This document shows, in pieces, positions 12,090 to 23,055 of a DNA stretch of 64,000 bases. Origin of the DNA: Pestalotiopsis fici W106-1 (taxonomy: Eukaryota > Ascomycota > Sordariomycetes > Amphisphaeriales > Sporocadaceae); NCBI RefSeq assembly GCF_000516985.1, contig NW_006917091.1, positions 2,731,451-2,795,450 of the forward strand, written 5' to 3'. Made by a program: the position numbers and the translations under genes. Under the pieces are notes generated by a model that was not told where the DNA came from, searched no databases, and saw only the letters and a program-made list of their open reading frames with translations. Within the stretch, counting starts at the first letter, position 1; each line of letters opens with the position of its first letter.

Positions 12090-12482
12090 ATGACCATGCC
12101 AACATCGCCCCCGTTCTCGCGGTGGCTGACGACGTATCCCGTACGGCTGTACCACAGGCTGATGGGAAGCAAGAACTGGCGCCCGGCGGGCACCGTCATC
12201 GATGAAGAGGCCGGCGTGGTCGAGTATAGAAAAGGCCGGATGGATAGGTTCGCCAAGATGGTATCCATCACTATCGCGTCGACTATACCTATGATTGCGA
12301 TCTTGGGTTTGTATTTTGAGCAGAATCTGCTGCATAGGATCTACATTTCCATCGGCATCACGGCGGCGTTTGCGGCGCTGCTCTCCATGTTCACGAATGC
12401 GCGGCGCATCGAGATTTTCGCGGCTACGGCTAGCCTTGCCGCGGTGGAAGTGGTCTTCATTGGATGTGCGGAGATCAAGTAG
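12090..12482 (+). pseudogene. DUF6594-type membrane protein, C-terminal fragment
   Basis: The frame encodes LYHRLMGSKNW, then a linker and three hydrophobic segments: a first (MVSITIASTIPMIAILGLYF), IYISIGITAAFAALLSMF, and RRIEIFAATASLAAVEVVFIG before a stop at 12480-12482. The TNARRxEIFAATAxxAAVxVVFIG ending is typical of the fungal DUF6594 family (three C-terminal helices after a long soluble N-terminal part). Family proteins normally have about 250-350 residues. Here a TAG at 12087-12089 precedes the frame, and I cannot find the soluble region in any upstream frame. It could be the last exon of a gene with an unrecognised intron (a TGTAG acceptor sits at 12085-12089), but a truncated remnant seems more likely. 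Function of the family is unknown. Confidence 0.5.
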
Positions 12483-15012
12483 TCGTCCGCGGGTCAAAGG
12501 CAAAGTCGAGGAACAGAATCCCTAAGATAAACGGTGGGGCGTGTCTGGCCGCGATATGAGAACTTTGTGTAAGTAGGTAATGATGTTAAAAAGCAATGGT
12601 ATCTCGACGCTCACCGAGAGCCTTTCCAAGTGCCAATTAATTACACATATTACGGTATATCAAGAATCCTTTCCAAAAGTAGCATCCCAATTTTGTCCCA
12701 ATCACGGTCAATTGCAGAATCAAGGCAAGATCACCGAAAGAACGAATCTTATTGCTTCGGGGAATCTCATCATCTCTTCGTCGGAGGCTCTGGGCAGCAA
12801 GTGGTTGGTGATCGCTATTACTGTTTTGCCCAATCCTGTCACCAATTTTCATAAAGCCTTGAGCCATTCTTGGATTCCACTTCGACAATTTCACCTTCAA
12901 CGCAGCCAGAGACAGAGCGGCGCAAGAAAAAACCGAGCAAGTCTCTCGAATTTGCCCAGTCCTCACAACGCCATGGCTCTATAAATCAAAGATCGTCTGT
13001 CTCGGGGGCAAAAGACTGCAGCCACAATGAAATCCACGACGTTGATATCAGATTCACTGGACTTTGGCTGGCGCAAATATACGCTGATCATTATTTGCCC
13101 AGATGGGATGGGGAAAAAAGAGGAGCAAGTGACAGACGTCAGGAACGGCAAAAAACATACAACACCGGGGATTCCCCAGCCGTCACCGATCTGAGTACTA
13201 ATCCGGCGCTTCTCAGTTTATCTAGGGCAGAGCGGACGGGATGCCGAGTTTTCTAAGAGCTATGGTCGTATGTGTTGAAAATTGTTGTTATTCATACTGA
13301 TATTAGTCACATATTTTAAGGGTGGTTACGAATGTACCCGCATGCTAAAATTGAGGCCGACAAATCACCGACTGGTCGCCGCGAGCTCGATTGATATTAT
13401 AAAAGACAAACATTGTAAGTGAAGTGTTGAAAAAAGACCTCGTGATATACTAGGGAGCTCAAGCTATAGGATCTTTGTTTGGAACAAGAAGGAAAATCGA
13501 AAGTCTTGGATTATGAGACAATGTCTCGGGGCCGAATCGGGCTGTCGCTGTTCCTGTCGATCCGCGTCTTGGGTACGAGTTGCTTTTTCATCGTCGAACA
13601 TTCTAGCGTCTTGATAGCTGTCTAGGTTAATTACTTTGTAACCAATTGATTCGAGAATGAGTTTAGCAATATTCCAAAAGGTTATATCATCATCTGCTAT
13701 GTACTACATCATTTTACATATCTACTACATAACAAGCGCAGTATGTACATAGTAGGGCTTATGACTCTCGGCTAATCCAGCCGTTCGGGTGCTGCTTTTA
13801 CTCCACAGAGGGGCTACCTAACTGCACCATGCAGGAACCTTGGGTACCTACCTCATGGCCCTATAATACGGCATTTTGATATGTACTCCATAACACCCGG
13901 CCAAAGTGACCAGGGCCCAACTAATCCACCCAGCCGCGAATAGGAAGCCCTTGACCCCCTCCACCTCCCCGAGCCCGAAACCAGTTTTTTGCGCCTCTTG
14001 TACATCAGGAACACGCAAATCAGGCGACTGACTGGCCACGGTCTGCTGTCGTCAGAAGACTCTCTCGTCTCGGAGCTTTTGTTTTTGTTAGCACGCGGAA
14101 ATCCTGACGCAAAAGAAAGAGAGAGAGCGCGCATCCCAGCACGAGGCAGGTACTGTGTAGGTAGGTAGGCAGAGGCCGAACAAATTGTTTAATTGATGGC
14201 GCTTAGGAACTGTGCTGTGACCACTATCTAACCAACTATTTGGCGAGTTTCACCTACCTAACCCTGCTGCTCTCTTGCCAACTTTTTTTTTCTTCTCTTC
14301 TTTTTCGTATGCCTGTTCTTTATCCCGCGTCTTCTGTGAATTGAACTTGTGGGCAGGAAGAAAGACAACTGTTTGTGTTTCCTGCCCTTGAACTCACACG
14401 CTGGACAAACGCAAAGGAGTGAATGGCCCCAGATTCTCAAAGGAAAAAGGTCCACGTATTATCATGTATGTTTTGGCAATTACCAACCTTCCCGATTGGT
14501 GTGTCCATCCGCCATTGGCCGAGCTTTCATTCTCACTCCGCAACAGCAAAACGCGTCTCTCCCTCTTCCATTCTTATACTCACCGCAACTGGAGCCAGCA
14601 ACTTGCGGAGCTCAAAGTCAAGTTGCCACCCAGGGTAAACAAGCTGCGCTGGCTAGCTAGCATCAGCGCCAACTCACCCAACCTCGTGGATCTCAACCCG
14701 ACCGTTGCGAGTGCTATCGTGAACGCCCAGCCTACCAAAGTAAGTTTTGCACAAATGTCCGAGGCCAGCTGCCCGCCTAGGTCATGCCATTATCAGTCTT
14801 TCGAGTGCCTACTCACCTGATCTTAGTCAACAAAATCAAAACAACCCTGGTCTAAACAACCTCGACCTCTATTTCGGCTCCTTCACGACCTATTTGCATA
14901 GTCAAAGAAGCTTGGACTTTCCCCATCAAGAACTGACCAAGTGCTCCATCCACTCACTCGCTCAGTGTACACGTGCCTTTTGCATGGGAGTCAGTAATCC
15001 ATCTCAGCAGAG
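12483..15012. other. Intergenic region, probable promoter of the 15013 gene
   Basis: About 2.5 kb with no recognised gene. Frames up to 134 codons lack family features. The stretch near 13250-13750 is AT-rich. A TAGG microsatellite is at 14157-14170 and a T/CT-rich tract at about 14280-14310. The last kilobase probably includes a long leader for the downstream gene. Confidence 0.45.
14157..14170. repeat. (GTAG)n short repeat
   Basis: Three to four GTAG units. The same motif recurs at 37552-37560 and 49673-49693, so it is a genome-wide simple repeat rather than a site specific to one gene. Confidence 0.6.
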
Positions 15013-18000
15013 ATGGCATGGAAGACAACGCCGAAAAGCGGGAAGACTACCATCTTCCCCGGCAAGTTTAAAACCTTTGTCAGAGATGTTGCGGGTCTGA
15101 AGCGCACGGCAAGTGGGCATCATCTCTCGCCCCGTCCCAGCACCGCAGAGTCCACCGCCACCGACTCGGAGCGGGCCTGGTCAATTGCTAGCGACTTTGA
15201 CTGTCCGGAGGAGCAGCCCGAACACAAGGCGGGCATCTCTGTTCAATTGTCACTGGACTTTGACGAGCCACTCGAATTCTCCTGTAAAAGATGCTACAAT
15301 AGCTCTCCAGACTTCAAGCCAAGTGAACGTCTATTGAGAGGCCTCTTGAGGAGAATAGATCATGGCGCCTTTGAACTCATCACGCGCAAAGACCCCGTTG
15401 CAACGGCGACGACCAAGGGTGATGGCAAGGAAAAGCCAAAGAGGTTTGAAATGACCTTTGAGATAAGCCAGAAGGGATCTGTCTGGGCGACGCGGAAATA
15501 CTCCTCGTATCAGAAAGATGTCATGACGGCAAATTCTGTCAAGGAAGTTGTGCTCTCATCTCACCGCTTAATAGGTCTCTTTTTAAGGAGGCATGATCCT
15601 GAATTTGTCTGGAGGGATGGTCCGTTCCGTGACGAAATCCCGGAAGGCCCGGAAACGGCGCCCTATAGAGTGGGCGGCGTACAACCCATGAACTGCATCC
15701 CTCGATCTCGCTTCTTGGAAAAGACACAGACATTCGAAGCACTGCCCGGCTTCAAACTTGAGCTTTCGATAACGAGCAGGTGCCAACGCCGCAGACCACC
15801 GGAATGGAGCCAGACCCTCGAGGTAGAGAGTGAGCAGACGTCACCATTGAACCTGGCAATAGCCGAGGCTTTGTTTGCAAACGCATCGTATGCCGTGGAG
15901 GGGACACTTGGTCACAGACGGAGATCCGTGGAGGAGCGACATCGCCAGAGCTGTGGGTTCATTGCAGCACATTGTCCACACTACGAGGAAGATGCCACCA
16001 AGCTCAGCCTTCGTATCATCAACAATCTCGGGCCACAGTTTGACCATCTGGAGAAAGTCATGGCGAGCAAATTGGTTCTCATCACCGACGTCAATACCAA
16101 GAACGTGACTGAGCTCATGAGCAATCTTGAAAAAGCGTTGCAGGCCTCGCGAGACATCGCTGATCGCACGATTAGTGCAACAAACGATTTTGAGTTCCGT
16201 ATCGTCGAGCTCAGTGGCCGAGGCTGGAACATTGACGAACCACTAGTCTTCACTTTGGGCCCAGCCGACTCGTACTCGCGGCGAAGTATCCAAGCCATTC
16301 TAGACAGGGTGCAGGCTGGCGTCGCAGATGTTCTTCGCGGAAATGCCGCCACTGTTCGCATGACGGCAGCCAAACGCGGCCATTACATCCTCGACAAGAC
16401 TCTTATCGCTCCACGCGATGTGACCACTGACACCGGCGGCTGGAGTATACCTTCCAAGAACAAGACAAAAGTTGTGGACAAACTCCGGCGCCGCGTTCTC
16501 CAGGATATTGACATGATCTGCAAGGACACATGTTCACTCGATAACTTGGACGAGAGCGAACCGGCCGCAATCAAAGATCTTCCCAGTAAAGTAGACGTCT
16601 TTGGCCAGGCTGAGTTTGAAGCCATCAAAATACCTCTTCCTGGAACACCCTGCCCTGATCCCATGACAAGGGCTCGAAGCCCAGCCGATGGTTATGCCAC
16701 GCCTCCTGGCTCAGCGGGCAGTCTCTTGCCTCAATCCCCCGGCACAGCACTGGCCAACATTTCTCCCGAGAGACCCAAGCCAAGGTCTTTTGCCTACTAC
16801 AGGGATGGTGTCCGAGCCTTCCCTTTGATTTCCCCTACAAGTTCATATGGTTTCATCGATAAGCGAGCTCCAGCGTATTCGGTTCGCGAGGATAAACCGG
16901 TGGATGCCCTTGGATTGAACCAAAGTACAGAGGGTCAACATGGGACCCAGGAACATGACATCAACGGAAACAAGGACATCAAAGTCGCAGCTCCTCCGAA
17001 TGGCGCTGCTATATCAGGCACCGACAGACCACAATCGGGTCAGGACTTGCAAACTCAAGTCCTGGTTCGGGATTTTGCAGAGTCTGATACCAGACGGATG
17101 TCTTCTACAGGCATGTCAGATCAGGCTAGGCACAGCGAAGCAGATGATCTCTCGATTGCACCGTCAACACCGAGTCTGGTCTCTGGAGGTCTTCATTCGG
17201 CTGCGAGCAGCTTGTCCATGTTCACACCCCAGTTTCATGCAGCCGGCTCAGGCTCGGAATTGGACATGATGCTATCTCCTGGTACTCCAGACAGTAATCG
17301 CGATCTTCACACCTTGAACGAGACGGTTGAAGCAGGATCTCATGCCAAACTCTCAAACCCCATCATTTCCTTGGAGTTGATCTCACCGTTGAGACGCTCC
17401 AGTTTGACGAAGCATAAGCATATGCCATCTCCTCTCCAGCAACAGAATCATTTGAGTGACGAGAGTGTATCTGAAGTCAGGGATACTTTAGAAGGCAATG
17501 CACATATCATCGACATGGAGACAAGCACGTCCAATGACGGACAAGCTCATCAGATGCCCGACAACCAGCAGCAAGAGAGTGAGGTCAGCAAACAAGACAA
17601 TAAAACGGCATTATCTGCAGAGGGCACAGATGCGTCACCGGTCACTCCACAATTGCCTGAGAAACTCGCATCTTTTGCAGCAACAACTTCTAGCCAAAAG
17701 AATCGTTCTGAAAAGGCTTCTTCGCAATTGCCACCACCACCAGTCCGCCACGAGGACTACTCTGATAATGTCATCGAGGATAATGAAAGAAATCAATCAT
17801 CTGAGACGCCACAGCAAGCAACAGCTGATGTAGAGATTACTCTGAACGATGACACCCAAACTCCAACCAAGACGGCTTATGCAGAGGTTCGTACACCATC
17901 TGAGGGATTCGCGCAAACACGTCAAGATTTTGATTTTTCTTCACCATGGTCTACTGCTTCCCCGTATAGCGAGACATCACAGCCTGCCTTTTATAATAAT

Positions 18001-18582
18001 CTGGACAATGCTGTCGAGAGCGAGCCCGAGGATTCCAGGAGTAGGACTAACAACAAATCAGTGATACCACGATCACTTGCCACGAGTCTGGTACGTTCAC
18101 CGCCACCCTCCCGGACCCGTCGCAGATCGTTTGGCAGCGCTGGGTTCCTGGGAATTCGTGTTGGTGAACCCAGGCTAATCGAGGTGGGGTTACGCAGGGC
18201 GTTGATGATACCAATGATCAAGGGGATACGAGGCTCGCCGATGACGGCGACGTCTTTGTGGAGTAATATGCATCAGCACGGCACGAGAGGGCAGTCGGCT
18301 TCTTCAGGCATGGAGATGGGCTTCGCCATCAGACCTGCGACGGCGCACGGAAAGGGTGCAGTCCTTTTCGAGCCCGATCCAGACCAGACAAATGTGAAGA
18401 GATCCGCTAGTTCCGGCATGCTTCAAGATTTGTTGCTTGTCGAGGCCAAGGACAATGATGCCAAGCAAGAGGAAGAGGACAGCGGCACTAGCCATGAAGG
18501 CGACAGGCGCAGGAGCGCAAGTCCAGTGTTCTTCATGCCAGCAGTCACATTTGCCTCGAGGCTGATCGGAGGCACCAAATGA
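15013..18582 (+). CDS. Large fungal protein of unknown function, disordered C-terminal half
   Basis: A single exon of 1,189 residues. I do not recognise a named domain. Residues 1-40 are basic (KTTPKSGKTTIFPGKFKTF). Residues about 70-520 look folded and contain no long low-complexity tracts; they include a long alpha-rich segment (about 290-400) with KLVLITDVNTKNVTELMSNLEKAL. From about 540 onward the sequence is Ser/Pro/Thr-rich with many SP and TP sites (TPPGSAGSLLPQSPGT and similar) and is probably disordered and phosphorylated. A short basic region near 1025 (PPPSRTRRRSFGSAGFLGIRVGEPR) is better ordered and may be a conserved motif. There is no signal peptide or membrane segment, so it is probably cytosolic or nuclear. 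The start at 15013 gives the MAWKTTP N-terminus; an upstream ATG at 14985 is out of frame. The open frame length and codon use strongly support a real gene. Confidence 0.88.
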   Translation: MAWKTTPKSGKTTIFPGKFKTFVRDVAGLKRTASGHHLSPRPSTAESTATDSERAWSIASDFDCPEEQPEHKAGISVQLSLDFDEPLEFSCKRCYNSSPDFKPSERLLRGLLRRIDHGAFELITRKDPVATATTKGDGKEKPKRFEMTFEISQKGSVWATRKYSSYQKDVMTANSVKEVVLSSHRLIGLFLRRHDPEFVWRDGPFRDEIPEGPETAPYRVGGVQPMNCIPRSRFLEKTQTFEALPGFKLELSITSRCQRRRPPEWSQTLEVESEQTSPLNLAIAEALFANASYAVEGTLGHRRRSVEERHRQSCGFIAAHCPHYEEDATKLSLRIINNLGPQFDHLEKVMASKLVLITDVNTKNVTELMSNLEKALQASRDIADRTISATNDFEFRIVELSGRGWNIDEPLVFTLGPADSYSRRSIQAILDRVQAGVADVLRGNAATVRMTAAKRGHYILDKTLIAPRDVTTDTGGWSIPSKNKTKVVDKLRRRVLQDIDMICKDTCSLDNLDESEPAAIKDLPSKVDVFGQAEFEAIKIPLPGTPCPDPMTRARSPADGYATPPGSAGSLLPQSPGTALANISPERPKPRSFAYYRDGVRAFPLISPTSSYGFIDKRAPAYSVREDKPVDALGLNQSTEGQHGTQEHDINGNKDIKVAAPPNGAAISGTDRPQSGQDLQTQVLVRDFAESDTRRMSSTGMSDQARHSEADDLSIAPSTPSLVSGGLHSAASSLSMFTPQFHAAGSGSELDMMLSPGTPDSNRDLHTLNETVEAGSHAKLSNPIISLELISPLRRSSLTKHKHMPSPLQQQNHLSDESVSEVRDTLEGNAHIIDMETSTSNDGQAHQMPDNQQQESEVSKQDNKTALSAEGTDASPVTPQLPEKLASFAATTSSQKNRSEKASSQLPPPPVRHEDYSDNVIEDNERNQSSETPQQATADVEITLNDDTQTPTKTAYAEVRTPSEGFAQTRQDFDFSSPWSTASPYSETSQPAFYNNLDNAVESEPEDSRSRTNNKSVIPRSLATSLVRSPPPSRTRRRSFGSAGFLGIRVGEPRLIEVGLRRALMIPMIKGIRGSPMTATSLWSNMHQHGTRGQSASSGMEMGFAIRPATAHGKGAVLFEPDPDQTNVKRSASSGMLQDLLLVEAKDNDAKQEEEDSGTSHEGDRRRSASPVFFMPAVTFASRLIGGTK

Positions 18583-19819
18583 GGACACACAATTCTAGCA
18601 CTCAATCACAGTCATCACTAATATGGGGAATTTGTTTTTACGGCGTTTACATATACGAACGAGCTCGAGGATGACGGGCAGATGAAGCACATGAGCATAT
18701 GACCAAGGTTGACTAGATGGAGAGGTCATAGACATTACCGCCATTACTAGAATGTACACTAGACACAAGAATGTGTCGTAATTGATGTATTTACTAAACG
18801 AGGATTTGGGACCAGTCGCCCACGAGATGGGAAGCGTGACCTGGAGCTGCCACTGTACTTTCTTTACAATGGTATTCATTGACGCTTTAGCCATGGTGTA
18901 TTTTGTCAGCCAGGCGATGCTATTTCTGATTGGCCTGGTATCTGTAAAAGTGCTCTGTCGCTATGCAGGCGGGCTTTGCCACCAACTTGGCACAAAAGCC
19001 AGCTCGCTGACATGTCTGAGGAGCTCATACGCGGCTTGTGTGAGGCATTTTTCAAATTGATTATATAAAAGTCAGATCTACAGTTTCGGGATGTTGCTCC
19101 TACTTTTGATGACCCAGATTCAGATGGCAGTGGAGCTTTTGTTATGCTGGGAGGATTTTTCATGAGCAGTTGACGGCTTTTACGATGACAATGTTTGATT
19201 GCATTACTGCAAACTTGTTATTACTGACTCACCCAAAGAGCTAGAGGAAAGATTAGCGAATTAAACACGCCAATGCATTTTGCACCCGTCTGGCAAAGAC
19301 AAAGTGGCGCGGATGAGACATATGTGAAGCCACAATTTGACAATGATGCCAAGGAATTTTGGACTAGCCCTCAAGTCTATCGAATATCTAACGGTTTGTC
19401 ACGACATCATGGGAAGGAATTGTGATCCTACTAACGTCGATAGCTTTCCAGAACCTTGTTGGTTGTATTGATATAGTAGTTCTTGTGGACGCTGGCCTAT
19501 TTTTCAAATCGAGTCTCGTCAAACTTGAGAATTTACTTGCCAGATCAAGTCTGGATTAAGCCAAGCTTGTGATCGCCGCCATGGTCATTGTTACACAGAT
19601 GCACCTCAAACATGCCCAGCGAGGCCGCCTTGGTGGATTATGTTCTACGTGTGGGCATTTTTCTTACCTTTCTGCGTCTCACAACGCGGCTGGATCTCAT
19701 GGCTGAGGGTATGTGCTCTATTGATTGTTGAAACAAAATTTGAAGAATCCCAGTGCCTGTATCGTGCCATAAAACGTCAAACTCTATGGCGTGAGGACGG
19801 GGATGAACGTGCCACAGAC

Positions 19820-19835
19820 GCACACACACACACAC
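19820..19835. repeat. (CA)n microsatellite
   Basis: Eight CA units in intergenic DNA. Confidence 0.7.
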
Positions 19836-20840
19836 GCGCATTCTCTCTTTCTTTCTCTGTCTCTTCATCATCTCTTCTCAGATGATGTCTTTGAAACGTC
19901 TTGCCAATCGGATGTGACGGCAGATTTCTTTACCAGCCCAGAGACACCACCCTGCCCGAAAAGCGTTTCAAGAATTCCAGAAGTTTGCAGGAGAAAAGAA
20001 AGAGACGTTTCGTGCTTGGACCCTACCAGTACCTAAGCGAGTTGCCAACCCCTCATTCAAAGTTCCCGACTGGCTAATAGCGTTGCAAGCGTACCTGGCG
20101 CTAGACTGTTTATACCAGATTTTGGTTCAGCGTTCCCACGTGTATGGATGCATCAATTGTCTCAGGTTTTGGGTCCCGTCCGCGCTTCCTGATTATTTTC
20201 CATTGGTGCATCGGGACCCAAAGAGACAAGTTCCGACAGCGGGTAAGCAGAAGAAAAAAGCAAAGAATGAGCATGAAGCTGGTGTTTTCTTCATTACGTA
20301 TTCGATTCCGACGGCGGCGTGCGCCCATTTACACACTTACATGATCTACTAAAGACTAAAAAAAGAAGTGCACATGACGTTGGCAAGATGATGTCCTGTA
20401 AGCGCTTCAAATCCAGCAAGCAGACTAAAATAAAAGAAGCTCTTGAAAAGGACGCCACTCTTACGGAGAGGATAGCTTCCGGTCAAGATGCGCGCCTTTG
20501 ATTAGCAGATAAGGGCGGCTGTGTCATTTCTCATATCTCGACAAGTCGTCCAATGGATCGTTCAATCAAGGGAAATTGGAGAGAGGTTTATTTTTGGTGT
20601 CCCAATTGGTGCTGGCTTGAGTTTACTGTTCCCAAGCAAAGCTCAGAGCTGGTAGCGATCCTAAAAGCCAGTAAGTTTGAGATTCTAGACTCCGCGGACA
20701 ATGCCCGGCTGACCCCCTTGCTTGGACGTTTCGGTATTCATTCCAAGAACAGAGATTCAAGTCGATCAAATCCATCCCTTGCGTGTGGCATCACGACTAC
20801 ACAGTATGTATATGATGATTACAAAACCATCAAGTTAATA

Positions 20841-20860
20841 CCGCACCGCACCGCACCGCA
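20841..20860. repeat. (CCGCA)4 pentanucleotide repeat
   Basis: Four perfect tandem units in intergenic DNA. Confidence 0.75.
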
Positions 20861-21405
20861 ACAAGAAGAAGAAACAAAAGCACACAACATTAGTTGCTCT
20901 CCAATCTCATCTGTACCAGCTTTCCGCGCAGATCGTCCACGCAGGTCGCAACTATCAGGGCAACTTTGTGCTCCAAAGGACCCCGAATTCTCATAATGAT
21001 CTCCGACGGGCCACAAAAAGTTTAGTCGGTTTTGAGTCTAGCGTTACCGCGCGCGCACATGTGGCCTAGATCTAAGGGAAATTCCTGGTCTCAAATTTGA
21101 CCCCCATTGACCATTCATCATGCTTCTTCTCTACAGCGGGCGGGCGGGCGCCTTGTCGTCTCTGTACTATGTAGCACTGGGTTAGAGAGGCTGAGAACCT
21201 GGGAGATTCCCCCATTCGATGCGACGACGCTCCAAAGGTAATTCTTATTTCCAGTTCATAACCTAGATTGATTAGAACAGGGGTCTAATCACCTGCTGCG
21301 CCTCTTCGATTGGATTGGATCTTGATGCGTCTCTCTCTTGCCAGTGCTACTCTGTACGTACTGTGCCGTGCTGGACCTCATGGCTTTGACGTTGTCCAAT
21401 CATTG

Positions 21406-21439
21406 TTTTTTTTTTTTTTTTTTGTTTTTTTGTTTTTTT
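21406..21439. repeat. Poly-T tract
   Basis: A T-run broken by single G bases, 34 nt long. No target-site duplication or retroelement body was seen next to it, so it is taken as a simple repeat. Confidence 0.7.
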
Positions 21440-23055
21440 ACAAGGTAGTAGATTTAGGATTGCGCGAGCCCGTCCTGCAAGCCTTGGGGCAAGTAAGAAT
21501 GGAGGGACCCTTTGATACACAGTAGCCAGCCTATGACGCTGGACATTGGAAGGCATTCCTAGAGGATTGCAAGGCGTGAAGGAGAGCTTACACACATCCT
21601 TTCACCAGATTATGCCGTCATCAGACGGTCAGATCAATCAGATCCTCTGCAGTGGCCAGATGGCTAACCATTCACTTTCTTCCCCAGCGCAAAGACTTGA
21701 CGGGCCAGATCTTAGTGCACACCATAGACTACACTACCTTCCAGCTATCTCACATGTGCCGAATCCTGCATCACATCACAACCTGGAGAAACAGATCATA
21801 ATCAATCCAACTTCAGACCAAAATCCTCTCCATCAGACGATATGGTGATCTTTGCCCAAAGCTGTCAAGAGTGCAGACGCCCATGGAGCAGAACAACCCC
21901 CCCTGTGCTCGAGCCCCGCCAGTCCATGCTTCCCCCCGTGTGCCTTGCAGCAGAGGCCAGCCTTGGGCCCGCGAGCTATGCACGATCCCGGGCGGCGGTT
22001 GTTCACTCGTTCCCCCCTGTATGGGTTGCGCCAAAATCTCAGGGGGGTTCATCGGACGAACAGGGCGTCCCAATGCAGGGAGTGCACCGATAAGTGAAAT
22101 TGCGGCTTTCCTAACGAAGCCTGCGCCGTTGCAGCGCTACGACCAAACGAACCACTCAAGAGCCTCGTTCATCAACGCCCACCTTGAAATGATTTTTTTT
22201 TGTCTTTCCTTTTTGCCTGTCATGCAGGGGGGGAACGGAACAAGCAGCCGCCAAAGAGCAGCATTTGCACCTGCAGCGTTTTCTGTCGCCGTTCATAGCG
22301 CTAGAGATGCCAATTAACCCATTCCTGGGCGGTTCCTGATAGGTTGGGAGTCTTTCAGAGACGCCTCGCGCGAACTGGCAAATATGCTTGCATCTCATCT
22401 CATCTTTGTCACATCAATGGACAATCACCAACCAGGTCTCCCCACCTGAGCCGCGCTGCGGAGTCCCCAGTGGGAGCCGCTCCTACCTTGACCCCCCTCC
22501 AGCTGTCCAGTGGCTTCCCCAATTGAGCACCCAGGCGAGTCCTGGAGGAGCAAAAGACCAGCGCCCAGAGGCACATAGTCCAGGGGTCTATCAGTGGGCT
22601 GCCCAAATGGCGGACTGGATTTGCTGGCAACTCGGGCCCATTTCAATGCTTTGTTGTCCAATCGTAGCCCCGGCCTCGCCCCCCTAAGGCCCCCCCGGCT
22701 AAGGGGCCAAATGCCCGGCAGATTGAACCAGTCCTGCATTGAGATAGATTCTCCCGACTGGTCTGGTCTCTCTCTCACTCTCTGCGTGTGCTCTGTCCTC
22801 GCTGCGGCGGTTGCGCTCGCTGCTCATCCCGTCGTCTTTTCGCTATCTACTTTCCAAGACACGCTCATTCCTTTCCCCTTTCCTCCAAGTAGAGTCTGGA
22901 GAAAGAGCCAATGTATCTTTGCCCTTAGCGAAGGCAATTGATCATCTGCCCTCCACATTCCCTTTTCGTTCGACTATTGCTTGGTCCGCTAGTAGACAAG
23001 GGCTAGGAGTAGGTAATCAATCCAGTCATCTGTCTGGACGGTCTGATCAGTCGAC

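Larger units (their letters stand above)
18583..23055. other. 4.5-kb intergenic region with simple repeats
   Basis: No recognised gene. Frames up to 181 codons occur near 22800-23350, but they overlap the promoter and first exon of the next gene in another frame. Features include a (CA)n tract at 19820-19835, (CCGCA)4 at 20841-20860, a GGGC repeat at 21136-21150, a poly-T tract at 21406-21439 and C-rich segments at 21890-22100 and 22440-22720. The last 700 bases probably form the promoter and leader of the coiled-coil gene. A 60-codon frame at 20319-20501 has a lysine-rich end but no supporting evidence. Confidence 0.45.

Noticed and set aside
18595..18894. 99-codon hydrophobic minus-strand frame
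   Set aside because: Overlaps the 3' flank of the 15013 gene and lacks a family pattern; hydrophobicity follows from AT-rich sequence.
20319..20501. 60-codon lysine-rich frame
   Set aside because: Some protein-like composition at its end, but no splice context, start context or neighbours to support it.
21406..21439. Poly-T tract as the tail of a minus-strand retroelement
   Set aside because: No reverse transcriptase frame or target-site duplication nearby.
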